64,000 nucleotides of DNA from CAYNND01 sp964528735 (GCA_964528735.1 CAZGUV010000003.1:11885-75884); one strand, 5' to 3'. Shown: positions 39,232-47,774, counted from the first letter of the stretch. A program made the numbers and translations. The notes: generated from the sequence alone by a model not told the origin.

Positions 39232-39879
39232 TTAAGCAAGCTGTTTGAGCGCTTCGATTGCTGCTCGTGCGTTGTTAAGCTTGTTGCGACTTCGACTGAG
39301 TACTTTTGAAGTAACATCAGTGATGCCTGCGAGCTCAAGTACAAGACGTACTGATGCACCCGCGACAAGTCCACGGTTCTTTGCAGGGCGGATAGTAACG
39401 CGTGATGCTCCATGCTTACCTGACACATCTTTTGCGATACTCTTCGTTGCGGTCATAGGCACTTTAATCATGTGCTTTTTTGCGTCACGTCCTGCCTTGT
39501 CGATTGCCGCTGCGGTGTCACCTGCTTTACCAAGTCCCACACCAACACGACCCTTTCTGTCTCCTGCAATAACCGCTACTGAGAATGAAAAGCGTCGACC
39601 ACCAGCCATCACACGCGCTACGCGTCTGACACTAATAGTTTTCTGATCGAACTCAGACTTTCTCTCTCCTCGATCGTTTCGTCCACCACGTCCACCACGC
39701 TCACCTCCCTTGTCTCCATCACGTCCACCACGTCCACGAGGACCGCCTCGGCGAGGACCACGTCCTATTGGGCGAGGACCACGGTGCGGAGCTCCTGACG
39801 GTGCTGAAGATGCTGTCGGAGTAGCTGCTGCAAGTTGTGCTGCTGAGCTCTCCTGTGTGTTTGTTGTTTCTTCTGTCAT
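39232..39879 (-). CDS. rpsE: Ribosomal protein uS5 with RGG-rich N-terminal extension
   Basis: 215 aa; the S5 core starts near residue 76 (ISVRRVARVMAGGRRFSFSV) and is complete. The first 75 residues are an extension: Ala/Ser/Thr-rich, then an arginine-glycine tract with repeated RGG/GPRR units. S5 proteins are usually about 165 aa. The tract may bind RNA or be processed. Followed by rplO 18 bp later. Confidence 0.95.
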   Translation of the reverse strand: MTEETTNTQESSAAQLAAATPTASSAPSGAPHRGPRPIGRGPRRGGPRGRGGRDGDKGGERGGRGGRNDRGERKSEFDQKTISVRRVARVMAGGRRFSFSVAVIAGDRKGRVGVGLGKAGDTAAAIDKAGRDAKKHMIKVPMTATKSIAKDVSGKHGASRVTIRPAKNRGLVAGASVRLVLELAGITDVTSKVLSRSRNKLNNARAAIEALKQLA

Positions 39880-39891
39880 ACGTGTATGTGA

Positions 39892-40239
39892 TTAAAATTC
39901 AAGTCCTCCTTCGCGAGCTGCATCTGCGAAAGCTTTAATAGTACCGAAGTACGCGTAGCCTCCTCGATCGAAAACTACTTTCTTTACTCCTGCCTTCTGC
40001 GCTCGCTCTGCGAGTGTCTTTGCTGCACTGAGTGCTCGTTCCTTTTGTGTCTTTCCTGCTTCTTTGTCAGATGAGACTGAGACAATGGTTGTTCCCTTTG
40101 CATCGTCAATAATCTGCGCATAGATGCGAGTTGATGAGCGGAAGATAGAGAGTCGAGGGCGACCATCCACTCCACGCACTTTGCCACTGATGCGGCGGCG
40201 GCGTGCTGCTCGTTGTATTGTTTTTGTTGCTGTTTTCAT
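39892..40239 (-). CDS. rplR: Ribosomal protein uL18
   Basis: 115 aa. 'GRPRLSIFRSSTRIYAQIIDDAKGTTIVSVSS' and the terminal 'VVFDRGGYAYFGTIKAFADAAREGGL' are standard. Binds 5S rRNA. Normal order between rplF and rpsE. Confidence 0.97.
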   Translation of the reverse strand: MKTATKTIQRAARRRRISGKVRGVDGRPRLSIFRSSTRIYAQIIDDAKGTTIVSVSSDKEAGKTQKERALSAAKTLAERAQKAGVKKVVFDRGGYAYFGTIKAFADAAREGGLEF

Positions 40240-40250
40240 ACAATTCTTTT

Positions 40251-40784
40251 TTATGCAGCTCGCTTACCTTGCTTGCGGCGAATAACTTCAGTGCTGTAGC
40301 GGATTCCTTTGCCTTTATATGGCTCAGGCTTCTTGAGTGAGCGGATGTTTGCTGCAAACTGTCCAACCTCGTACTTATTGATTCCACTGACTGTAATTTC
40401 GTTTTTCTCGAGTGTTGCAGTAAGCGTTGCTGGGATTGCAATCTCAACTGGATGTGACTTACCCACTTGGAATGTAATCTTCTTACCTGCAAGTGCTGCA
40501 CGATATCCGATACCTTCAATGACAAGCTTCTTTTCGAATGGCTTGTTTACGCCAGCAATCATATTCTTGATGTGTGCAACTTCTGTTCCTGATGATGCAC
40601 GTGCTTGTGTACTGTTTCCTTCTGCTGAAATGACAATCTCACTACCGTTCATAGATGCCTTCACGAAACGGCTGAGTGTGTGTTTGAGCTCACCACCCTT
40701 TCCTTTGACTGTAACTGCAGTACCGTTGATGGTGACTGTTGTCCCTGCAGGAATGATGATTGGTTTTTTTGCGAGTCGACTCAT
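40251..40784 (-). CDS. rplF: Ribosomal protein uL6
   Basis: 177 aa from ATG 40784 (MSRLAKKPIIIPAGTTVTI), as in other L6 proteins; the frame extends upstream to 40820 but overlaps rpsH. Two tandem L6 folds with 'FEKKLVIEGIGYRAAL' and the C-terminal 'KKPEPYKGKGIRY'. Part of the sarcin-ricin stalk base. Confidence 0.97.
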   Translation of the reverse strand: MSRLAKKPIIIPAGTTVTINGTAVTVKGKGGELKHTLSRFVKASMNGSEIVISAEGNSTQARASSGTEVAHIKNMIAGVNKPFEKKLVIEGIGYRAALAGKKITFQVGKSHPVEIAIPATLTATLEKNEITVSGINKYEVGQFAANIRSLKKPEPYKGKGIRYSTEVIRRKQGKRAA

Positions 40785-40794
40785 AGTTGTTTCG

Positions 40795-41187
40795 TTAGAA
40801 CATTTCAAACATAGTCTCACCGCCGACCTTCTCTTTCTTTGCTTGTCCGCCAGTCATCACACCTTTTGGTGTTGAAAGTACCAAGATACCCTTTCCGTAT
40901 TTGACAGGGTTTATCTCAGAAACTGATGCGTACATGCGTCGTCCCGGCTTTGAGATACGCTTGACTCCAGTAATGCGTGGCTTTCCATCCTTGTATGCGA
41001 GGTGCACGGTGAGTGCTGCCTTTGGATCTTTGCCTTCCTTTTCTACTTTTGTAACAAACCCTGATGCAACGAGTACATCTGCGACAGAGTGCTTCAAACG
41101 TGAGTATGAAACAACAACGTGCGGAAGACCGACATCAGATGCGTTTTTGAGGCGAACAATGAAATCGCCAATTGGATCGTTTACCAT
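40795..41187 (-). CDS. rpsH: Ribosomal protein uS8
   Basis: 130 aa; 'DPIGDFIVRLKNASDVG' at the start and 'GILVLSTPKGVMTGGQAKKEKVGGE' at the end match S8. Binds 16S helix 21; its E. coli homologue is the translational repressor of spc. The start overlaps the rpsN stop by 7 bp. Confidence 0.97.
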   Translation of the reverse strand: MVNDPIGDFIVRLKNASDVGLPHVVVSYSRLKHSVADVLVASGFVTKVEKEGKDPKAALTVHLAYKDGKPRITGVKRISKPGRRMYASVSEINPVKYGKGILVLSTPKGVMTGGQAKKEKVGGETMFEMF

Positions 41188-41366
41188 GATGATTTCTTTA
41201 CACCCGGAATGTGCCCTTCAAGAGCTTCTTCCCTAAAACAGATTCTGCAAAGACCGAAATCTCGCATGTATCCACGTGGACGGCCACACTTAAAGCATCG
41301 ACGATTGACTCGTGTCGAAAACTTAGCGGGCTTATTTGACTTAGCAACCTTACAGGTTTTTGCCAT
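41181..41366 (-). CDS. rpsN: Ribosomal protein uS14, zinc-binding (type Z)
   Basis: 61 aa. Two CxxC motifs, 'CFKCGRPRG' and 'CRICF', give the zinc ribbon. First gene of the third ribosomal unit (rpsN-rpsH-rplF-rplR-rpsE-rplO-secY), which has its own promoter at 41481-41486 and a leader of about 108 nt. Confidence 0.97.
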   Translation of the reverse strand: MAKTCKVAKSNKPAKFSTRVNRRCFKCGRPRGYMRDFGLCRICFREEALEGHIPGVKKSSW

Positions 41367-41480
41367 AGAGCAAATGAGTTAGCTGACAGCGCGGCAGGAC
41401 TAAATTGACCGCTGTTCAAGTACCTTTTCTTTGCACCGCGAGAGCAAAAGCCCCTGCATAGACGTGAAGTCGTGCATTGA

Positions 41481-41486
41481 AGTATA
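41481..41486 (-). promoter_or_regulatory. Promoter of the rpsN-secY unit
   Basis: TATACT (minus strand) about 115 nt before rpsN. The leader contains ACAGCGG (41411-41405) complementary, with a 2-nt bulge, to CCGCGCTGT just before the start codon, so a cis-regulatory hairpin is possible. Confidence 0.5.
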
Positions 41487-41589
41487 CCCCAGTGAGACAT
41501 TATGCATGGCTCGGAGTGGTTCTTGACTGCTCGAAACACTACTATAAAAGGCCTAGGAAAGCAATGAGTGGATTTCTCCTCCTGAAAGT

Positions 41590-42657
41590 CTAGAAAGTGG
41601 CTTCCTTAAGCGATGGAATACCGTCTTTTGTGCTGACTGTTCTCCGCCCAATTAAAACCTGATGATCAGTCTCGATGTTGCAACGATATTCCCCATCGTG
41701 TTGGGCAGTAACGTAGGTGTACCCACGATACCCCTCTTCTCTTCCTCCAGAAATTGAATACGGGATAATCGCAATGGTGTTCCACTTGTTCTCAGCCACA
41801 TCAAAGTACTCCCACCGGTGTTGGATTTGAGTAGTGATTGTTTTGGGAACATACACCTGACTGAAGCAATAGAGGCGACTCGGAAGTTCTGTAGTGAAGG
41901 TTCTTGATGTCTCAAGGAGCAGCGGGACATTTGATTCTTCAAACAACACCTGATACTCACTCCCCTGATGCTCTACTTTATGAGCAATACCAGCATGACG
42001 AACCGCGAGTGGGACCGCAGGCATGATGCGGGTGAAATGACTGAATACGAAAAATACTGTGATGAGGGTTACGGTGACGAGTGGTACATACAAGTCTCGA
42101 GGTCGAGCAAGGTACCCCACCGCACGGAATGCGACTATCAACAAGAAGGCGAAAATGAACCCGGCAAGAATCCCGTGCATAAATACATCTCCTCCGATTC
42201 TTCCGTACAAAATAGGAAGAACCATTGATACATAAGCAAGCAGAAGCGCGTACCAAACACCGATGCGCATCGTCTGAGCACTATATCGGTGCGCCCACAA
42301 ATCGTTTGAAAATAAAATCGCAGCACCGACTGAAAGAAACGCGGCACTCCCTGCGAGTGTTCCACTTCTTCCATAAAGAATGAGCATCCCTCCTGCGAGG
42401 GCACCGAAGCAGAACTGGAGTGTAGCGATGAGAAACGCGCGACGTGGATGTGCTTTGTTCTCATCTGTTTTTGAAAGTGCAACAATGACTCCAGTAGAAA
42501 CCACTAGATATATACCGAACCACGTATTTTCATACCATCCATCCGCCTTCCAGAGTGTCAGCGCGTCCCACGCAAACCCGAGCACGAAAAATAACGTCGT
42601 GAAACGATGTGGGTACTTTTTGAAGAGTTGTGTGAGTGTTTTCAGTGACTCTTTCAT
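41590..42657 (-). CDS. DUF2914-domain membrane protein inserted in the ribosomal cluster
   Basis: 355 aa from the ATG at 42657, 6 nt after a TATACT box. Eight membrane helices cover about residues 18-235. The C-terminal third is the DUF2914 domain: 'RLYCFSQVYVPKTITTQIQHRWEYFD' and 'YTYVTAQHDGEYRCNIETDHQVLIGR'. The domain is extracytoplasmic in relatives; function unknown. It separates rplE from rpsN and is transcribed separately (terminator before it at 42683-42705). Confidence 0.85.
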   Translation of the reverse strand: MKESLKTLTQLFKKYPHRFTTLFFVLGFAWDALTLWKADGWYENTWFGIYLVVSTGVIVALSKTDENKAHPRRAFLIATLQFCFGALAGGMLILYGRSGTLAGSAAFLSVGAAILFSNDLWAHRYSAQTMRIGVWYALLLAYVSMVLPILYGRIGGDVFMHGILAGFIFAFLLIVAFRAVGYLARPRDLYVPLVTVTLITVFFVFSHFTRIMPAVPLAVRHAGIAHKVEHQGSEYQVLFEESNVPLLLETSRTFTTELPSRLYCFSQVYVPKTITTQIQHRWEYFDVAENKWNTIAIIPYSISGGREEGYRGYTYVTAQHDGEYRCNIETDHQVLIGRRTVSTKDGIPSLKEATF

Positions 42658-42663
42658 AGCGTG

Positions 42664-42669
42664 AGTATA
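42664..42669 (-). promoter_or_regulatory. -10 box of the DUF2914 gene (leaderless type)
   Basis: TGCTATACT extended -10, hexamer exactly 6 nt before the ATG at 42657. Confidence 0.65.
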
Positions 42670-42682
42670 GCACCGAAACAAA

Positions 42683-42705
42683 AAAAGACCCCGATGGGGT
42701 CTTTT
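42683..42705 (-). terminator. Terminator of the rpsS-rplE unit
   Basis: AAAAGACCCC-GAT-GGGGTCTTTT, 18 bp after the rplE stop. Confidence 0.85.
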
Positions 42706-42722
42706 CAAATTCGGTCGTTTGA

Positions 42723-43253
42723 CTAGTTGAGCGGAAGCCCGATGTGGCGCATAAACGCTTCACATTCTTTCTTTGTTTTGCAATTAGTGACGACAGTGAT
42801 GCCGATACCAAAGACATCGCGCACATCTTCCTCAGCAGCTTCTGGGAAAATAGTGTGCTCCTTGATTCCAAATGAATAGTTGCCCATTGCGTCAATTCCC
42901 TTTGGTGAAATACCACGGAAGTCTCGAGTACGTGGGAGTGCAATATGTACGAGTTTCTCAAGGAATTCGTACATGCGCGCACCTCGGAGCGTTATCTGGT
43001 ATCCAACGTGCTCTCCTTCTCGAAGTTTAAAGCCGGCGATAGACTTTTTCGCTGCTGTTGTCTTTGCTTTCTGTCCAGTGATTTTTGCGAGGCGGTCACC
43101 AATCATTTCCTTTCGCTTTTTATCAAGCACAGAACCAACACCTGAAGAGACCATTACCTTCACAAGCTTTGGCGCTTGCATTTTATTTTTGTAGCCAAAC
43201 TCACCTTTGAATGAATCGTATGATGATGCTACTTTTTCTTTGATAGATTTCAT
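42723..43253 (-). CDS. rplE: Ribosomal protein uL5
   Basis: 176 aa. 'KLREGEHVGYQITLRGARMYEFLEKLVHIALPRTRDFRGI' and 'GNYSFGIKEHTIFPEA' match L5. Binds 5S rRNA. Last gene of the second ribosomal unit. Confidence 0.97.
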   Translation of the reverse strand: MKSIKEKVASSYDSFKGEFGYKNKMQAPKLVKVMVSSGVGSVLDKKRKEMIGDRLAKITGQKAKTTAAKKSIAGFKLREGEHVGYQITLRGARMYEFLEKLVHIALPRTRDFRGISPKGIDAMGNYSFGIKEHTIFPEAAEEDVRDVFGIGITVVTNCKTKKECEAFMRHIGLPLN

Positions 43254-43258
43254 ATGCG

Positions 43259-43507
43259 TTACTTAGTTTTCTTTGTTGCTTTCTTCTTTGTCTCCGCGAG
43301 TCGAACGTTTGACGCATCAATAGGGAGTGATTTCTCAATAACTTGCCCCTTCGCACCTTGTGAGCGAGCTCCGAGTGATCGCTTCACTACGTGGACACCC
43401 TCGATTACTACCTTATTCTCCTTTGGAAGTGCCTTCACAACAGTCCCCTTCTTTCCTTTATCTTTGCCAGTGATGACAACGACAGCGTCTCCTTTTTTTA
43501 CATGCAT
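43259..43507 (-). CDS. rplX: Ribosomal protein uL24
   Basis: 82 aa. KOW motif 'KKGDAVVVITGKDKGKKGTVVKALPKENKVVIEGV' identifies L24; shorter than the usual about 100 aa. One of the assembly initiators of 50S. Confidence 0.96.
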   Translation of the reverse strand: MHVKKGDAVVVITGKDKGKKGTVVKALPKENKVVIEGVHVVKRSLGARSQGAKGQVIEKSLPIDASNVRLAETKKKATKKTK

Positions 43508-43524
43508 GGTAGTGGTGTTATCTA

Positions 43525-43899
43525 TTAAACGACTTCTGGTGCGAGCGTAACGACCTTCTTAAACTTTGTAGCAAGCTCTCGAGGAATTGGACCGAAAACA
43601 CGGTTACCCTTTGTGTCGTACTCAGTCTTCTTCTTTTCTACAACAACAACTGCGTTATCATCAAAGCGAATATATGAACCGTCGTGTCGTCTGAATGGCT
43701 TTGTCTGTCGGACAACAACCGCTTTGAAAACATCTTTCTTCTTGAGCGCCTTTCGTGGCTCCGCTGTCTGTACTGAACACACAACAATGTCTCCTATTTG
43801 TGCGTAGCGTCGCTTACTGCCTCCAAGTACTTTGAAGACGCGAGCAACTTTTGCTCCGGTGTTGTCTGCGACGATGACGATTGATTGTGGTTGTAGCAT
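43525..43899 (-). CDS. rplN: Ribosomal protein uL14
   Basis: 124 aa. 'IVIVADNTGAKVARVFKVLGGSKRRYAQIGDIVVCSV' and 'GPIPRELATKFKKVVTLAPEVV' are standard for L14. Binds at the subunit interface. Confidence 0.97.
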   Translation of the reverse strand: MLQPQSIVIVADNTGAKVARVFKVLGGSKRRYAQIGDIVVCSVQTAEPRKALKKKDVFKAVVVRQTKPFRRHDGSYIRFDDNAVVVVEKKKTEYDTKGNRVFGPIPRELATKFKKVVTLAPEVV

Positions 43900-43920
43900 G
43901 GTACGTGTATTAAATGACTA

Positions 43921-44166
43921 TTAGCCGACTATTTTGAAGTGCTTGTTCTTTGAGATTGGGCGTGTCGCCTCAATCTGGACAACATCTCCCACTTTCGCAG
44001 TATTACCTGCGTCGTGCACCAAGAACTTCTTGTTGATTTTCATGTACTTCTGGTACTTTGAGTGCTTGACGTAGCGAGAAACGACAACGGTTGCCGTATC
44101 CTTCATCGCAGTCTTGACGACTGTGCCCTGGAGTGTTTTCTTCTTTTTTTGTGGTGCTTTGTTCAT
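43921..44166 (-). CDS. rpsQ: Ribosomal protein uS17
   Basis: 81 aa from ATG 44166 (MNKAPQKKKKTLQGTVVKT). 'DTATVVVSRYVKHSKYQKYMK' and 'GDVVQIEATRPISKNKHFKIV' are diagnostic. The frame extends upstream into rpmC and the shorter start is preferred. Confidence 0.95.
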   Translation of the reverse strand: MNKAPQKKKKTLQGTVVKTAMKDTATVVVSRYVKHSKYQKYMKINKKFLVHDAGNTAKVGDVVQIEATRPISKNKHFKIVG

Positions 44167-44185
44167 ACGTTGGGTGAAAAGGATA

Positions 44186-44389
44186 CTAAGCGTTTTTCTT
44201 TGATTCTGCAAGCTCTTTCGTGCGGAGTGCTGTTTTCATTCGAGCAACTGATCGACGAATGTTTTTTAGAACTTTTGTGTTCTTTGACTGCGCTCCTGCG
44301 GCACCAAATCGAGCCTCTCGAGCTTTTGTTGTAGATTTTGCGATTTCTTCACGCAAGTCCTGTGTTGTTTTTTTTGCAAGGTCTTTCAT
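44186..44389 (-). CDS. rpmC: Ribosomal protein uL29
   Basis: 67 aa from ATG 44389 (MKDLAKKTTQDLREEI); an in-frame ATG at 44407 would overlap rplP by 8 bp and is the alternative. 'ARFGAAGAQSKNTKVLKNIRRSVARMKTAL' is the L29 second helix. Sits at the peptide exit. Confidence 0.94.
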   Translation of the reverse strand: MKDLAKKTTQDLREEIAKSTTKAREARFGAAGAQSKNTKVLKNIRRSVARMKTALRTKELAESKKNA

Positions 44390-44399
44390 ACGATTGAAT

Positions 44400-44822
44400 T
44401 TAGACACGTGTTACAACACGAGCTGAGATTGGTAATTTAGTGTTTGCCTTTCGAAGCGCCTCTCGAGCAACTGCATCAGTGACGCCATCCACTTCGAAGA
44501 TGATTCGTCCTGGGTGTACCTCGAAGATATAGCCCTGGAGCTCTCCCTTTCCTGCTCCCATCGGTACTTCTGAACCTTTTGCTGTTCGTGGTCGATCTGG
44601 GAAGATGCGAATCCAGAGTCGTCCGAGCTTTCCGAGCTCGCGCTGTGCTGCACGGCGCGCTGCTTCAATCTGGTTTGAAGTGATCTCAGCAGGTGACATA
44701 GCTTTGAGGCCGTGTGAACCGAATGAGACAGTAAGACCACGTGTGTCTGGTCGCAAACGAGCAGCCGGTTTGATTCGGTTGCGCTGCCACTTTCTTCGTT
44801 TTGTTTTCTTTGGAAACAACAT
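44400..44822 (-). CDS. rplP: Ribosomal protein uL16
   Basis: 140 aa. 'LWIRIFPDRPRTAKGSEVPMGAGKGELQGYIFEV' is the conserved core. Near the A-site. Normal order rpsC-rplP-rpmC. Confidence 0.97.
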   Translation of the reverse strand: MLFPKKTKRRKWQRNRIKPAARLRPDTRGLTVSFGSHGLKAMSPAEITSNQIEAARRAAQRELGKLGRLWIRIFPDRPRTAKGSEVPMGAGKGELQGYIFEVHPGRIIFEVDGVTDAVAREALRKANTKLPISARVVTRV

Positions 44823-44832
44823 GGTGAATTAC

Positions 44833-45519
44833 TTATTTAGTAAGTGTCTTACCCTTCTCCTTCTCGTTAAAGATATCGCCTCGGTATATCCATGCCTTCA
44901 CACCGATAACACCGTATGGAAGGTACGCTTTCTCTCGAGCGAAGTCGATGTCAGCACGAATTGTCTGGAGTGGTACTCGTCCTTTGCGGATTTCTTCTGC
45001 ACGTGACATTTCAGCTCCTCCGAGTCGTCCTGAAATAGCAATACGGACTCCCTGAACATCGCGGTTTGCCATAACTTTCTCAACAGTCTGCTTAAGCACT
45101 CGGCGAAACGGCATGCGCTTCTCGAGACCTTCAGCAACCATATATGCAACAATTGCTGCACGAGATTCTGGTGAGCGGACTTCTTCGATATCAATCTTTA
45201 CCTTTCGAGTGTCCGCCTTGTTTGACTTGCGGACAACAGCTTCGATGTCTTTCTGGAGCTTTGTTGCGCCCTCTCCTGAACGACCGATGATCATACCTGG
45301 ACGAGATGTCTTGATGTTGATGCGAATCTGCTTTTCTGAACGCTCAATTTCTACAACATCGACATACATACCTCGCAATCGCTTAGTGAGGTACTGGCGG
45401 AGCTGTGTGTCTGAACGGAAGCTATCGCGGTATGCTTTCTTTGAATTTGCCATCCATCGAGACTTCCATGTTCGGATGGTTCCAAGTCGGTGTGCAAATG
45501 GGTGTGAAATGTGTGTCAT
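44833..45519 (-). CDS. rpsC: Ribosomal protein uS3
   Basis: 228 aa. KH domain 'RINIKTSRPGMIIGRSGEG' and C-domain 'GVRIAISGRLGGAEMSRAEEIRKGRVPLQTIRADIDF'. mRNA entry-channel protein. 10 bp upstream of rplP. Confidence 0.97.
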   Translation of the reverse strand: MTHISHPFAHRLGTIRTWKSRWMANSKKAYRDSFRSDTQLRQYLTKRLRGMYVDVVEIERSEKQIRINIKTSRPGMIIGRSGEGATKLQKDIEAVVRKSNKADTRKVKIDIEEVRSPESRAAIVAYMVAEGLEKRMPFRRVLKQTVEKVMANRDVQGVRIAISGRLGGAEMSRAEEIRKGRVPLQTIRADIDFAREKAYLPYGVIGVKAWIYRGDIFNEKEKGKTLTK

Positions 45520-45525
45520 AAATAA

Positions 45526-45912
45526 TTAGTTAGTTGTTTCAACAGCCGCTTTCTTTGCACCCTTTTTCTTCTTTGCATCTTTTGGTGCAGGAGCTTCACC
45601 CAAGACAACTGAAATGTGACTTGAGATACGGCGGTATCCTGCTGCGCGACCTTGCGCACGAGGCATAAATCGTCGAAGCTTTACAGCTTCATCGACTCGA
45701 ATGTCTTTTACGACAAGTGCATGTGCAGATGCTCGTGAAAGTCCTGAGTTCGCTGCTGCTGACTCGATGAGCTTTCGAATAGGCTCTGCTGACTTCTGGT
45801 CTGCAAACGAGAGAAGACTGAGTGCCTTTGCTACACTTTTTCCGCGAACAAGCGTCGCAACGAGGCGAATCTTTCGAGGAGGCTGATTAAACTGTTTGAG
45901 GTATGCTTTCAT
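45526..45912 (-). CDS. rplV: Ribosomal protein uL22
   Basis: 128 aa; 'QPPRKIRLVATLVRGKSVAKAL' and 'RFMPRAQGRAAGYRRISSHISVVL' are standard. A Lys/Ala-rich C-terminal tail of about 20 residues follows. The beta-hairpin lines the exit tunnel. Confidence 0.97.
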   Translation of the reverse strand: MKAYLKQFNQPPRKIRLVATLVRGKSVAKALSLLSFADQKSAEPIRKLIESAAANSGLSRASAHALVVKDIRVDEAVKLRRFMPRAQGRAAGYRRISSHISVVLGEAPAPKDAKKKKGAKKAAVETTN

Positions 45913-45923
45913 GGTAGTAGTGA

Positions 45924-46262
45924 TTATTTCTTAACCTCTGGAGCAGCCTTAGCAGCCTTTGCAGCAGCAATCTCAGCTGCAGCCTTTGCAGCTTCGATTT
46001 CCTTCTGCATCTTACCTCCGTGGCGACCAAATCGCGTGGTATATGAAAACTCTCCAAGGTAGTGACCAACCATTTCTTCAGTCACGTATACATCAATGAA
46101 GTTCTTGCCGTTGTGCACCGCAAAAGTGTATCCAACGAACTCTGGGGGGATTTGTGAGCGTCGAGCCCATGTTTTAATGGGTCCCTGACCTGGCTTGCGA
46201 GCAGCGACTTTCGCTGCGAGCTTCTCATCAACGTATGGTCCTTTTTTAAGTGATCGTGACAT
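45924..46262 (-). CDS. rpsS: Ribosomal protein uS19
   Basis: 112 aa from ATG 46262 (MSRSLKKGPYVDEKLAAKV). 'RRSQIPPEFVGYTFAVHNGKNFIDVYVTEEMVGHYLGEF' is diagnostic. An Ala-rich extension of about 25 residues follows the usual end. First gene of the second ribosomal unit after three inserted genes. Confidence 0.97.
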   Translation of the reverse strand: MSRSLKKGPYVDEKLAAKVAARKPGQGPIKTWARRSQIPPEFVGYTFAVHNGKNFIDVYVTEEMVGHYLGEFSYTTRFGRHGGKMQKEIEAAKAAAEIAAAKAAKAAPEVKK

Positions 46263-46347
46263 ATATATAAATATACTAAGTTGTGAGATTAAGATTCGCG
46301 CCAGATTTTTCAATCAGGTACAGGTTTGGTTTCGTGTAAAGAAACCA

Positions 46348-46376
46348 AAACAAAAGCCCACAACGGGTCGCGGTAC
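46348..46376 (-). terminator. Weak terminator after the inserted secreted genes
   Basis: CCC-GTTGT-GGG with TTTTGTTTT on the minus strand; the stem is short, so confidence is low. Confidence 0.35.
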
Positions 46377-46404
46377 AATACTATAGTGCGTTGAATTATG
46401 CAAG

Positions 46405-46863
46405 TCAGTACCGCCGTTTCATGCGAAGCGGGCACACTACCGTTGGATTACTCTTTCTGAGGCGCTGAAATTCATAAAGCGCAGGCATCACTGATTCCAT
46501 TTTACGGCTTGATTCAGCCCTAGTAAGTGCATTTTTACTTCTATATGCCTCACTGAGGTCTACCGCTGACTCGTATTGTGCAAGAAATGGGATGATGTTC
46601 TGGTAGAGCAGCTCCTCCGCCCGTTTGTATATTCGCGCTTCATCCTCTGAGAGCGTTCGCTCAGGCTCCGCAAGTCTACAGTCAGCAGACCATCCATTCA
46701 TCTGCGCATCCATAAGTCTTGAGATGGTGGCAATCGGATCAACGACTCGCACCTGCTCTTGGGGTGCAATCTCACCTGCTGTACGTGATGCAAGCGCCTC
46801 CGGTGCACCGTGTGATGCTATCCCTGCAGCGAGTAATAATTTCCCAAATTCAGACCCTTTCAT
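46405..46863 (-). CDS. Exported-looking hypothetical protein
   Basis: 152 aa. The N-terminus (MKGSEFGKLLLAAGIASHG) looks like a weak signal peptide cleaved after Ala-Leu-Ala. The rest is helical with two Cys (about 60 and 147) and a basic end LRMKRRY. No family recognised. Overlaps the upstream gene by 1 codon or so. Third of three inserted genes between rplB and rpsS. Confidence 0.6.
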   Translation of the reverse strand: MKGSEFGKLLLAAGIASHGAPEALASRTAGEIAPQEQVRVVDPIATISRLMDAQMNGWSADCRLAEPERTLSEDEARIYKRAEELLYQNIIPFLAQYESAVDLSEAYRSKNALTRAESSRKMESVMPALYEFQRLRKSNPTVVCPLRMKRRY

Positions 46864-46865
46864 GA

Positions 46866-47774
46866 TCATCGTGTATAAAATCTGCCGGACCTATCGACTT
46901 GGATAATGCGTACCTGGGAACGATCTCCGTAGGTTGTGCCGTACGTAAACCCCAGCTCACGCATCGGTGTACTTTCTCGTACCGACCTCCCGAGTCCTGG
47001 GTCATACTCTCGGAAAAAGTCGATGGTAGGCGCGCTGTTCATATCTCGAACCGTTGCCCACGCTTGTCTTACTTCTCCGTTTTTTGTCGTATGTTCAAGC
47101 AAGACCCTATCTCCAAAATTTAAATCATATTGTTTCTTGAGGTTTTGTGGGATGGCAATATCTCCGTCCCGAAGACGCTTTAAGTCTCTATCGGCTTGCG
47201 TCTTAATCACGCCATCTGCCCCATAACAGGTGCTCGACCTGCCCATACCTCTACAGTCATAGTGTGTTGTTGTGTTTTTTTCTCCACCAAGTGCGCGCTC
47301 CTCGGCCTTCTTCAACTTTTCCTTTTCAGTATCTTTTTCCTTTTCTTTATCAGTATCCTTTTTCTGCTCTTCTCGACATGCAACCACATAATTCTCGCCC
47401 TTTTCATCTCTACATGTCCTCACTTTTAAACCACCCTCAACGACAGACCTCGAGAGGACAGCTACACCACGAGGGCATTCAGAAATACACTTTTTACCGT
47501 ATTTATCTTTTATAGTGCTTTCACGCTCGCAGTACCGTTTTTCACGTTTATTCGTACCACTCATTGAAAGAGTTTCGAATGCACCGTAACGAGCCTGCGC
47601 GAGACATCGCTCAAGTGTCTTACCGCGCAACCCTCGATTCTTACATTCGCGTATGGCCTGCTTTTGCTTCTGTTCGCATTGAGGGTGAAGCTTGTCTTGC
47701 GGCTTCTGCGCCTGCGCGTGCACTACACTAGCGCACGATACACACAGGAACACTGCTATTGTTAGTCGCTTCAT
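46866..47774 (-). CDS. Secreted Cys-rich protein, possibly ending in a double-psi beta-barrel
   Basis: 302 aa from ATG 47774 (signal peptide MKRLTIAVFLCVSCASVVHAQ). Ten or so Cys lie in residues 30-185. A Lys/Glu-rich helix (about 160-185) separates them from a C-terminal domain with 'LNFGDRVLLEHTTKNGEVRQAWATVRDMN'. That spacing (G-D-R-V... V-x-D-M-N) is loosely like RlpA/DPBB domains; this is a guess. Cys pairs suit an extracytoplasmic location. Confidence 0.65.
   Translation of the reverse strand: MKRLTIAVFLCVSCASVVHAQAQKPQDKLHPQCEQKQKQAIRECKNRGLRGKTLERCLAQARYGAFETLSMSGTNKREKRYCERESTIKDKYGKKCISECPRGVAVLSRSVVEGGLKVRTCRDEKGENYVVACREEQKKDTDKEKEKDTEKEKLKKAEERALGGEKNTTTHYDCRGMGRSSTCYGADGVIKTQADRDLKRLRDGDIAIPQNLKKQYDLNFGDRVLLEHTTKNGEVRQAWATVRDMNSAPTIDFFREYDPGLGRSVRESTPMRELGFTYGTTYGDRSQVRIIQVDRSGRFYTR

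Noticed and set aside
41198..41539. 113-codon frame overlapping rpsN in another frame
   Set aside because: It covers a known ribosomal gene and its leader; composition is atypical and the rpsN frame is certain.
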